Positions 1 through 9,794 of a stretch of DNA of 41,352 nt are shown piece after piece. Position numbers and translations under genes: made by a program. Within the stretch, counting starts at the first letter, position 1; each line of letters starts with the position of its first letter. This stretch comes from Conidiobolus incongruus B7586 (Eukaryota > Entomophthoromycota > Entomophthoromycetes > Entomophthorales > Conidiobolaceae): contig JNEM01011700.1 of assembly GCA_000697335.1 (NCBI GenBank), positions 1-41,352 of the forward strand, given 5' to 3'. The notes below the pieces were generated by a model. The model ran no database searches. It was not told the origin of the DNA and saw only the letters and a program-made list of their open reading frames with translations.

Positions 1-934
1 TATCTAAAAAACTAATTTTAACTATGACTCTTTTAATTATTAATAAAGTAAAAAAATATATTAAAAAGTACTTTTTTATTTTAGTTAAAAAATTATTAAG
101 ATATTTTAATATTAGTTATATAAGTATTTTATATATATTAAAGTTTAAATTAAAATTAATTAATATAAATATAAAATAAATACCTTATAATTTAACTAAA
201 GCTTAAAAAAGTTAGAGTAGTTATTATAAAATAAAACTTACTAAAGTATAATTAAAAGATATAACTTTTATAATAAATTATTACAATTAATAAATGTTAA
301 ATTTTTTTATATAATCTTTTATTAAAATATAAATCAAAGTAGTAAATTAAGTTAAATTAACCCCCTTTATAAATTCTTTTAAATAAACACTTTATTGATA
401 AATAAATGTTAATTGTTATAATAGATTATAATAGTATATGTTATTTTTATTTAATTTTTAAAGGAAAATTAATTAATAATAAACTTTATATTTTTTTAAA
501 TAAAACTATTTCTAATTAGTATTTTTAATATAATTTAAGAAAACCTATTATTTTATATAATTATTATAAAATATATAAATTAAAGTTATAAAACACTTTC
601 TAATTAAAAATATCTAGAAAAAACTACTATATCTAGTATATTCTTTAGATTATAACTTATGTAATTATAATTGTTTTAGGCAATTAAAAAACTAGCTTAT
701 AAGAAAGAAAATTTCTACAGGAAAATTTAATTGGTTTGTGAAACATTAAATTTTAGTCTTAATAAAAAAAATTATTTTTTAAGTGTTAAATCTTTGCTAA
801 AAGTATAGCAAAAAGTTATTAGAAACAAAAGAAATTATTAATTTTATATTATATATTTATTTTTACTTTTTATATATTAAAATCTTTATTTTTTTCAATT
901 GCAAAAAATTCCCATTATTTAAATTACAAAGTAA
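1..934 (+). mobile_element. Decayed mariner-like DNA transposon, copy 1 (5' end outside window)
   Basis: This stretch aligns over its whole length with the copies at 21539-22872 and (reverse complement) 25348-26653. About 390 nt of the 5' part is cut off by the window edge. The right terminus TTACAAAGTAA is followed by TA at 935-936, the expected TA target duplication. A decayed transposase reading frame near 620-700 still gives the tract SLDYNLCNYNCFRQLK, matching the mariner block around the third catalytic residue (SPDLAPSDYHLF type). Proline codons there read as leucine, as expected from C-to-T change. Many stops are present, so the copy is inactive. Confidence 0.8.
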
Positions 935-1098
935 TAAAACAGATTTGATTTAAAATTTGATGACTCAGATTACTTGAATTTTTTGATAGGGTGATGAATA
1001 TAATTTTATTATTATTCTAATATGAAATTACTTATTGATTCAGTTCAAATACTCTCAATTTTAATAAATTAATGTTTCTTTATAAAAATAGTGAAATA

Positions 1099-1590
1099 AT
1101 GATATATATAAATAATTTCAATGCTTTGATTGAACTATTTGTCGCCTCTGTAACTTGGAACATCGACCTGAATCCTCATTCCGATGGTTCCACCTTGAGT
1201 GGAACCCCAAACATTTTGGCCGAGATCCCAGTTTATTACAACGCTCTGTGATCACCACCTCGGCCAACCGTCTATCAACAGCTGTAGCCCATGATGGTGA
1301 GCCACACACCTCTTCACTATCCATATCATCCTCAGCTCAAAATCTCTTTCAAACCCTCCAAATTAAACCAAAAATAATAGTTTAAATCTAATTTCTGACA
1401 AAATAGCACTTAACTAACGAACTCGCTTACGTTGATTAACATGGCTCACGGCTTCTACAGTCAAACACATGCGATCTTGCTGGCCAGCTATCTGTCCAAG
1501 CACTCTCCGCTCACCCTTAACCAGCTTACACAAACTCTCATGACGCGCCTGCTTTGCCAAGCCAATCTTTCACCTTTTTTGAGTTATTAA
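1099..1590. other. GC-richer coding-like relic, unassigned
   Basis: Between very AT-rich flanks this block has clearly higher GC and several short open stretches. On the plus strand there is a 50-codon frame at 1099-1251 (containing ASVTWNIDLNPHSDG) and a 49-codon frame at 1441-1590 (MAHGFYSQTHAILLAS...). On the minus strand there is an open stretch over about 1575-1421 rich in charged residues, ending VSHVNQRKRVR, and a 68-codon frame at 1118-1324. I recognise no family and cannot decide the strand. It is most likely the remains of a gene or mobile element rather than a working gene. Confidence 0.3.
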
Positions 1591-2318
1591 TTGACGCATT
1601 AAATTTCAAAAATTAAATCAAAAGGAAATTTTACCATAATAATTGGTATTAAAAAAAATAATCAATTAAATAAAGAGATAGCATTATATTAAAATATTAT
1701 GCAAAATAAAATAAATATTAAATAAAAATTACTTAAAAGATATAATAAAAAATCGATTCAATTAACTACATTTGTTTTATACCAAATATATTAAACTGTA
1801 AAAAATTGAATAAATAGTTCAAAAATATGAAAATAAATGCAAAATTTACTAATATCACTGAATAAAACCTTTTATTATTAAAGAAATAAAAATAAATTGA
1901 TCAGTTCAAACGGCAATTCAATTTGACCTGATTATTTTGGAATAGTAAGAACGAAGATTTTGAAGCTAATTGATAGAATTTATATTTGAATTGATTGAAA
2001 AAATTTTGGTATTAAAAATTATTAGCAATAAAAAACAGCTTAAATATTGAAGCTATATATAATATTTATAAATAATAATCCTAAAAAATATATTTATTGA
2101 CGTTTATCTTGATTTAAATTATAATTTTAAAATATACATTAATATAATCAAAACTCAAATTTCAGAGGTATAGAAATTGAAAATTTGAATATATAAAATA
2201 AGTATAAATTTTCATCTAAAAAAGTTAATAAAACATACTTATATTTCGAAATTTGTAAAATTATATAAAAGAAAATTTAATTTAAAAAAGAATACTTTGG
2301 ACAGTAATGATTCTGCTC
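1591..2318. other. AT-rich spacer, nothing recognised
   Basis: Very AT-rich DNA with no open frame of useful length, no tRNA and no similarity that I can see to other parts of the window. Confidence 0.5.
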
Positions 2319-2381
2319 TGATCCTAACTTAGGACCGTTTGTGTGTTAGACAGATGTGATAACCAACTACACTACATGATC
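2319..2381 (-). pseudogene. tRNA-Val(AAC) pseudogene
   Basis: On the minus strand this segment matches the intact tRNA-Val(AAC) at 12319-12392. The A-box region GTGTAGTTGGTTATCAC and the anticodon arm TCTGTCTAACACACA are kept. About 11 nt of the T-arm is missing, so the molecule cannot fold properly. Base differences from the intact gene are mostly G-to-A or C-to-T (in GTGG, CACG, CAGACGG and the acceptor stem), with two transversions. It is not expected to make a functional tRNA. Confidence 0.75.
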
Positions 2382-2384
2382 TTA

Positions 2385-2940
2385 ATGATTGTAATAATCG
2401 CTACCTGGTTGATACCTTTTCTCACTCAACTTCACTACCAATTTCCTGATTAAACAAATTGGACCTTATCAACATTCTACCAGTCTATGTCTGAGTGACC
2501 TCACTGTTAGTTAGCTGTTGCATACTTATGCCTATACAATTCACTTAGCTACAAGAAGGGCTCCTCCCCTCTTCTTTTGCTCCTCTCTCTTTTTTACACA
2601 AATAAACCTTTTTCCTAATTTGAAAAGTCACCTCTTTTAATATACTCAAGTAGCTGCCTAGAGTTCCACTTGAGTCATCTTCTATTATTCATTTTACACT
2701 CATTTTAATTGATATATTGTGATTCCATCTTAGCATGTCGGATCCTAACGCCGATACTGTTGCTGCTGGTCTAGTCGCTCTTTACAACGCACCATTTACA
2801 AGTGATCATGGCCGGATAGCCAGAAACTGATAATCGATAGTTTATCCCGGTTGGTAGGTGCCATGCTTCATAACCTGGCCTATAGAGTGGCCGTGTCATT
2901 GTCCTCAATGACGCTCCAAGAGCTAATAACCGCGACAATT
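2385..2940 (+). mobile_element. Broken retroelement-like 5' fragment next to the tRNA relic (family unresolved)
   Basis: A GC-richer block starts just beyond the 5' side of the tRNA-Val relic. It has a leader-like part with a pyrimidine-rich stretch and AATAAA-like sites, then a start codon at 2735 opening with MSDPNADTVAAGLV, and further helical gag-like coding stretches to about 2930. The layout resembles the 5' end of a retrotransposon (LTR or promoter plus gag start) that integrated upstream of a tRNA gene, as Ty3-like LTR elements and TRE-type non-LTR elements do. It is broken and only a fragment. I see no reverse transcriptase and no second LTR, so the family is unproven. Confidence 0.3.
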
Positions 2941-3616
2941 TTAAAATTGTATTTTTATAATAATGGTAAAAATTATCATCAATAATTATGTACAGTTAAC
3001 CCATTGTATGATATTACGTCTATTTCAAAAATTCTTTACATAGGTTTTCTTTTTAACTCCATTTACCATTTTTATTATATTTTTATATTACATATTTTTA
3101 CAACTACTCTCTTTTTTTATTTGCATATACCAGCAATTAAATTATTCTTATTGATAATTTAATATACAATTTTAACTAGCATTTTTAATCAATATCTCGA
3201 TATTTTCAGGGAAATTATTCAAATCATCAAGTGTCTCTAAGGATATTATATAATCTAAATCATTTATTTAATATTTATTATTTACTTGTTCAATAATAGC
3301 ATAAATTTAAATTCATTTCTTGGTATAATATTTATATTTTCTTTGACTATTAGTCAATATTTAAATAATATTAATGAACTTTAAGGTATTATTAATATTA
3401 TCAGAATAATAATTTTACAAATATATCTTAGATTATTTTTAAAACATTCATAGTTAGAATAATTAGTTTAAAAATCCTTTGGTTACCTTGAATAGTTTAA
3501 ACTTATTTTAAAAATAAATCCCACAATTCAAAAATCAAAATATATCTGAAATAAATTCGAAACAAGATTTCAAGACATTTAAATTTCATTTACTCAAAAA
3601 TAAAAATATAATATAA
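2941..3616. other. AT-rich spacer, nothing recognised
   Basis: Very AT-rich with short frames only. It ends at the start codon of the POP7 pseudogene. Confidence 0.5.
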
Positions 3617-4051
3617 ATGAAAACGGCATTACAAAAACCTTCAAAACAGTCCAAGCGATATAGAATTAAGAGAAGAACGATATAAAAACCTAAATGTACT
3701 GAAAATCAAATTTACATCACCACCAGTATTCCTTTGAATAGCTATCAACTAAGAATTCTAAAATCACTCGAAAAATTTGACGATGTCCAAGTATTTGGTT
3801 TGGGCAAAGCTACAGTTAAATTATGTTAGTTATATTGTGCTATTAAGCTTATCGTATCTGAATCTTGGAGTATTGAATGGACATCTGGTCAGACTAAAGT
3901 AATTGATGATTCATTACCTGATGATGAAGCGAATATTAATCCATATTAGTGATTATATAGTTATTAATAGCTGAATTAGGGTGAAGATATTGAATCCAAA
4001 TTGAGAATTTCAAATAGTCTAAAATTATCACTAACTAGACAAAAATTATAA
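3617..4051 (+). pseudogene. POP7: POP7/Rpp20-like RNase P/MRP subunit (Alba fold), inactivated by stops
   Basis: One continuous 145-codon frame from ATG at 3617 to TAA at 4049-4051, interrupted by seven in-frame stops but by no frameshift. The translation follows the Alba-type Pop7/Rpp20 plan: a basic N-terminus (SKRYRIKRRT), a first strand and helix (QIYITTSIPLNSYQLRILK), the conserved VFGLGKATVKL turn, then TSGQTKVIDD followed by an acidic stretch and a last strand (IESKLRIS). Length fits yeast Pop7 (about 140 residues). Pop7 pairs with Pop6 and binds the P3 arm of RNase P and MRP RNA in the nucleolus. The stops lie at codons 23 (TAA), 71, 111 (TAG), 112 (TGA), 117 (TAA), 118 and 121 (TAG). 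Each is one C-to-T change from CAA, CAG or CGA. No intron of plausible size removes them. The family call rests on motifs alone. Confidence 0.75.
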
Positions 4052-5394
4052 TTTTTAATTTGATCATTAGACTTGAATAATAGCCGTTAATTAATATAAA
4101 TTAAAAATTTAATTTTATAATAATCATTTAAAACTGGGGTAAATAATTAAAATTTTATGGAATAATAGTTTATCAATTTTTTTTATTTATTTTCATTTTA
4201 GACATATTATCTAATAATAAATTCAGAATTTTATGGTAGTTTAAAATGAAATATTTTATAAGCTATCATAATATTTAATTAAAAAGATCATACCATATTT
4301 TCAAAGTTTTTTCCCCTAATATATTTTACTAAGTTTATTTATTATTCAATATTATATAGATAAATTATGAAACCAATTTTATGAACTATCAATTCACTAT
4401 AAATTCCTTCAATCGAATTGACTAGTTCTTAGAAATGTTAAAAAGATGTAAGATTATGCCATTTATGCATATATCATTGATATATATTAGAAAACTCGGA
4501 TGTAAATCCATTTATAAATTTTTTCAAACTTGTTCCTTAAAAATTTGAGAGTTAATAGTTACCTCCTTGGCAGTTTACACAATTTTAATTAAAATATAAA
4601 TTGATTAAAATTGACCATATTACTCATTATATATTTTAACATTTCCAGTTATAACTTATTAAATGATATCATTATTATGCTTGTGTAATGAAATTCATTC
4701 AATAGTAAACACCTGATCAACTTGATTTTTTAAAAATCATTTTATCATTTTATTTTACTCTATTGTAATTATTACAAATTTGAAGATTGAATGGGTCATA
4801 TGAGCTTAATATAAGTTTGTCATTGGCTAAAATTCTATGGAAAAAAGTTCCTTTAAACCGTACAAATATAAAAGAAAACATTAAATATGAAAATGAGTGA
4901 TTTAAAAGAGAACTTTGAATATGATGATGTTAAATAACGTTCAAATAGAATATCTTATTAATATAGAAATTTGAATAAAAATACCATAAATAATTTTCGA
5001 AAATTCAAAAAATAAGTATTTAATTAAATTAATTAACTAATATGATAATATGCCAACATTTCTTCCATAATTGCTCTAAATTTGGATTTTACCAGTTAAA
5101 TATAAGTTCGATAAATGTTGAAATATATTTGAAAATTGGCGAATAAACATAGCCCTTTTCGTTGGGTAAATAAGTCTAGAGTGGATGATTTGAATAATTG
5201 GTGCATTCCTCAAAGTCAAATCGAAATTGGGTATATAAATAAGCTTTGTTTAGGATAAAAACCATAAAATCAACCCATAAAAATATAATTTGATAATTAT
5301 TTCAGTTTATTATCTTTTTTGATTAATGGTTGATGAACCTTAGAGAATAATTGCTTAATTTTCAATGGTTTTTAGTATATAGAACATTACAAAG
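4052..5394. other. AT-rich intergenic region upstream of the SPX-RING gene
   Basis: No gene or RNA recognised. The last 250 nt is less AT-rich and probably holds the SPX-RING promoter. Confidence 0.5.
5232..5240 (+). promoter_or_regulatory. Candidate TATA box of the SPX-RING gene
   Basis: TATATAAAT lies about 155 nt upstream of the ATG at 5395, in a locally GC-richer stretch. In so AT-rich a background this is only suggestive. Confidence 0.3.
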
Positions 5395-6477
5395 ATGAAG
5401 TTTGCCAAGCAACTGTCCAATGAAATTACCGCGTTTAACCCAGAATGGCAGACTCACGTTATTCCTTATAAAAAATTGAAGAAGACGCTCAAGAGACCTG
5501 AAGAGGGAGAAGTGAGCTTGGATCAGGTTTATAAATTTCTAAAGCACTTGTGCTCTGATGAATTTGATTCCATGCCATTCCCAGCGGACTTATTGGCTAA
5601 TACTAACCAGGAGTTTGCTCCACTCCTCGTACACTCCCTTTTCTCCCTAAACGATTTCTTGCACCGTGCCAAATCGAGCATTGAAGCGAGTCTTTTGGAA
5701 ATTCGAACCCAGCTCGCGAGCGTCACTCAGCCAGATAGTGTTGATCTTATTCAATGGCGTCGCTTCATGGAAGAATACGATCAGGTGCATCTCAGCAACC
5801 AGACCCAAGCGCCACTCAAATCCATTTCGTACATCAAGTTAAAGCCTATGTTGCACAAACTGATCCACCAAGTCAAAGTGGACAAAGTGTTTACCAAATT
5901 CAAAGATCCCAAGTCCAAGCGAGTCCTATTCAATATCCTAAGCATCAGCCAACAGATATTGACATTGATTCACTTCAATGAGCTCAATCAGCTCGCCTTG
6001 AGGAAGATTCTCAAGAAAATGGCGAAAACTACTCAAACACTAACTCCACAGCAGATGTCAGAGCTCGTACTCAAATTCAATCCCTTATTCGAACACAGTC
6101 AAATCTTGATCAAAGATTGGGGTACTGTAATCCTCAAGTGCTTACCCTCCACCACTGATTACGAATGCCCAGTCTGCTACGACATCGCATGGCGTCCCAT
6201 CCGTTTGAAGTGTGGTCATCTCTTCTGTCTTCTCTGCTGCATCCAAGCACAATATCGCAATATGCCACACTGTCCTATGTGTCGCGCCCAAAATGCTATG
6301 AAGGAAGCTGATAGTTTGAATATTGATGAGAGATTGCAAGAGTTGATGCAACAGAAATTCCCCTTAGAAATCAAGCGAAAGGCCAAGATAAATATGGTTG
6401 AAAGGGATAAAATGTATTATCAACAAGTTACCAGCAGAGCACCTGGCCACAGTCCAAACGGCTGTTCCATCATGTGA
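5395..6477 (+). CDS. SPX-RING E3 ubiquitin ligase with C-terminal CaaX box
   Basis: A 360-residue single-exon protein. Residues 1-215 form an SPX domain: MKFAKQLSNE at the N-terminus, the lysine cluster YKKLKK (25-30), and the second lysine cluster RKILKKMAK (203-211), which in SPX domains bind inositol pyrophosphates that report phosphate status. Residues 258-296 form a C3HC4 RING finger with C258, C261, C273, H275, C278, C281, C293 and C296, all present. RING fingers recruit ubiquitin-conjugating enzymes. SPX-RING proteins are a known fungal class; the fission yeast member Pqr1 restrains phosphate uptake. The last four residues are CSIM, a farnesylation-type CaaX motif, so the protein may be membrane anchored. 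The ATG has A at -3 and the SPX domain starts at residue 1. The frame is intact and far GC-richer than its flanks. No neighbour suggests co-regulation. Confidence 0.93.
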   Translation: MKFAKQLSNEITAFNPEWQTHVIPYKKLKKTLKRPEEGEVSLDQVYKFLKHLCSDEFDSMPFPADLLANTNQEFAPLLVHSLFSLNDFLHRAKSSIEASLLEIRTQLASVTQPDSVDLIQWRRFMEEYDQVHLSNQTQAPLKSISYIKLKPMLHKLIHQVKVDKVFTKFKDPKSKRVLFNILSISQQILTLIHFNELNQLALRKILKKMAKTTQTLTPQQMSELVLKFNPLFEHSQILIKDWGTVILKCLPSTTDYECPVCYDIAWRPIRLKCGHLFCLLCCIQAQYRNMPHCPMCRAQNAMKEADSLNIDERLQELMQQKFPLEIKRKAKINMVERDKMYYQQVTSRAPGHSPNGCSIM

Positions 6478-9400
6478 AAGTATTTATTATCCTAATTTTT
6501 ATTTGATTTTTTGTTGATGAGTATGTATATATAATTTTTACTATTATTAATAACTAATAAAATTATTAATCGTTATTGACTTCAATTGGATTTAACGTTT
6601 CAAATTGATTTATCATTAAAACAATCTCAAATTTATCAGATAAACCAAATACTTCTTAAGTTGCCTTCTTTGTTCCTATTTCGATTCAATTAAACAATCC
6701 AAAAACAAATATATTGTCCTCTTCCACTTATATAATAAGATCCTCTAAATGTATTTAATATAAATTCTAACACGAACAGTATTTATTATGATAAAATGAA
6801 CATCTTTAAAAATTCTAGAAATTCTAATGGAATTTGATTTAAATTGGATACTGTTGATTCATAATTTCTAGATTTAGTAATTCAAAATATTTGAATGTTA
6901 TTTGAAATCACGTGGACTAAATACCATAATTCTAAACAATATTAAAGAAATACAAATTTAATCATTTATCAAAATTTAGTCATCATATTCCCTGTCCTTT
7001 CCTCATTTCTTTCGGATGAATCTTTCGCCTTTTACTAAAGATTTCCGTGGCGGAGGGACTATTTAGGGGAATCTATCCAATTTTTTAACCGATTTTAATC
7101 GGATTTATTTAAAAATCTATAGACCTAAGTCTTAGAATCAAAACTCATTGCCAAATATATAGTATAAATGTCATGTTATTATCAAATATCATTGATGATA
7201 TTAACGTTACATATATTAATATCTCTTGTTGGTGAGTTTATGATCAGAATATCTATACTGGATTGATAATGATTTTAAATTCAATTGTATACCATATTTA
7301 CACCAATAATTATAATAAATAATTGATTATAATGGTACTATATGTTTTGTTCTTTGTATCTACAACTCTCCTGAAATATATTCATATTAAAGCCACTAAA
7401 TTCATTATTAACTCACAATACTATTTCATATATCATAATATTAACAATTTAATAAAAAATTTTTATCAAAGCTATGAATATTCCAGGCAAAATATATTGG
7501 GATTATTGATGATAATAATAGTTATAATACAATTTCATCCTACCAATTGTCATAAAATAAACTGCTCAATAATTTTTATTGCTGAGAATTCTAATATTAA
7601 TACGTAATTCATGTGGAATTCAATTCAAGATTTTGTGATACAAATTTAGTTGAATTTACAACTTAATCCAAACATTTTTGTGCCAAAAATCTAAATAATT
7701 GGATTGTTTTCAGCGGTCTATGCTTTGATAATTGTTAATTATATATTTAGATATTCGATTGAATTGAATTATATACATAAATATCTATTAATGAATAAAC
7801 TTACAAATCTTTGGATTTAGTTGTAATATAATTAGTATAAGGTTCAGAATATTTATTATAGAATATTGAAATATAATATTAAATGATTTATTCAAACTTC
7901 TAAGATTTGAAAATTTGAATAGTAATATTCAATTTTAAATTGAAACTTTCAAACTTATACTGTTAAATTATCAGCTATAATAATGGATATCAATAACTTT
8001 AAAAATAGTTAATTTTGGTAAATTTTAAATGTATAATGTGATATTTTTGAGAATAGATGATCTAATATAATACTTCTATCTGTACTTGATATATTTTTGA
8101 AGAATATTTTTAGAATTATAACTGAATGTTTTATTATATTGTACTGATTACTATATCATCAAATAATTTGACGAAAACTGTTAATTTTCTCAATTATGAT
8201 CGATTTAGATATATTCTAATCAATTTATTACTATTCATTAAACATTGGTTATATTATTAAATTCATATATTGTTTTTGCCATATATCAATTTATTGGAAA
8301 GTGATTGAAGCTGTCATTTTCAAAATTTCAAATTGTAAATTTTAAATTTATAAACATATTCATTGATTTTTTATTAAGGAACCACTTTCAAATTTATAGA
8401 TACAATAAGTGATTCAATTGTGTTAATATACTATTCAAAAAGAGTTGTGATAATTATCCAGTGTAAATATTAATTTTAATAGTATATATATATATTTAAA
8501 GTGAATAGCAGTAAGATCATAGCAATACTTATAACTTAAGACTGAATTAACTTGATTTGAAATACATTTTAAAATGCAGTACAGTAGAAACTCCCTATTT
8601 GTAGTGTAATCATTTGCCAAAATGTTTTTATTATAACCTTAATTATAATACATATGTATCTTATTCAAAAAATTAATATATACATAATTATTCTGCGCCA
8701 TAATGCTATACTTTGTCCATTATTATTTCATTTATAGTATACATGATAAAACATTTAATAGTTTTTATGATATATTTTATTCATATTAATTGATAGATAT
8801 AATATTCCAAATATGGTGATACTGGATATAAAATTCAATAAATCTTTTGATCTGATCCTCTTATTTACCAATAAAATCGTTTAAATCTTCAACCAGAGTT
8901 ACTAAATAGGAGGGTTTTTACTGTATATAATCAAACTAAACCAATTTTAAAGTCGGATTAAATATTTTAGTTTGACGCAATTTTACAGTTTAAATAGACT
9001 TAATACATTTAAAATTAAATAAATTGATGAATTTTTACCCTTTGAGTTTAAAATGTTTTGAAATGAAGGCTTAAAAGGAGGACTGTGTAAACTAAAGTAT
9101 CAAATTCCTTCAATGTATATTATTGTGATAATTGATTAGAACTAGCGATATGACTTGGTGAACTGGTTTAAATGTTATTGATGACGAATTTTTATCCTGT
9201 GGGAAAATGACATAATAAAAGGAATTTAAATATGATAATATTTAATAGTATGGTATAGTTCTAAAATAAATCATAGCGAAATATTAATTGATATACTGAT
9301 AATATTTAGTTTATTAAATATAATTCTTTAATATAAAATTATTATATTTAATTAATCAATTATTGAAGAACACTAAAAAATAAATGATAGACAAATAAAG

Positions 9401-9794
9401 CAATTAATAGAACTTTAATTATAGAAAACCAATTTTATAAATGGATATTTAGGTCAAACAATCAATTCCTCCATATAAAAAATAACCCCAACTTTACATT
9501 CACTCATCTCTTAAATTTCAACTTATAAAAGTCAACTGTAAAAATTTTCTACTGAAAATTCATTTCTTTCGCTAATTAAAAGCCCTTAAGTCATATCATC
9601 ACCGACGCTTCTTCTAATAACCAACCAACACCCGCTTTGTAATATTTTTCTGTACAAATATATTCTTTAAAAGTTGGTTTACTTCTACTATACATTATTT
9701 TAGATATCACTTTTATAATATTGTGTGATTATTAACAAAACTTTACAAATCCTCTTACTTTTGTATTACTTTATAAATTTTTTCTATTTACATC
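6478..9794. other. Long AT-rich intergenic region, no gene recognised
   Basis: About 3.3 kb between the SPX-RING and DHH1 genes. The open frames at 7323-7607 (plus) and 8435-8620 (minus) encode only residues expected from AT-rich DNA (I, N, Y, L, F, K) and look like chance. A short GC-richer patch near 6985-7110 contains the small palindrome CCGATTTTAATCGG, with no assignable role. The last 200-300 nt before 9795 should carry the DHH1 promoter; I see no clear TATA box there. Confidence 0.5.

Noticed and set aside
3827-3851. A 23-nt GT..AG stretch that would remove one stop in the POP7 copy
   Set aside because: Far shorter than the 53-106 nt introns seen here, it would delete a conserved helix, and the other stops would remain.
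7323-7607. Open frame of 94 codons (plus)
   Set aside because: Residues are almost only I, Y, N, F, L and K as expected from AT-rich DNA; no motif and no GC rise. Treated as chance.
8435-8620. Open frame of 61 codons (minus)
   Set aside because: Same low-information composition as the flanks; no start context or similarity.
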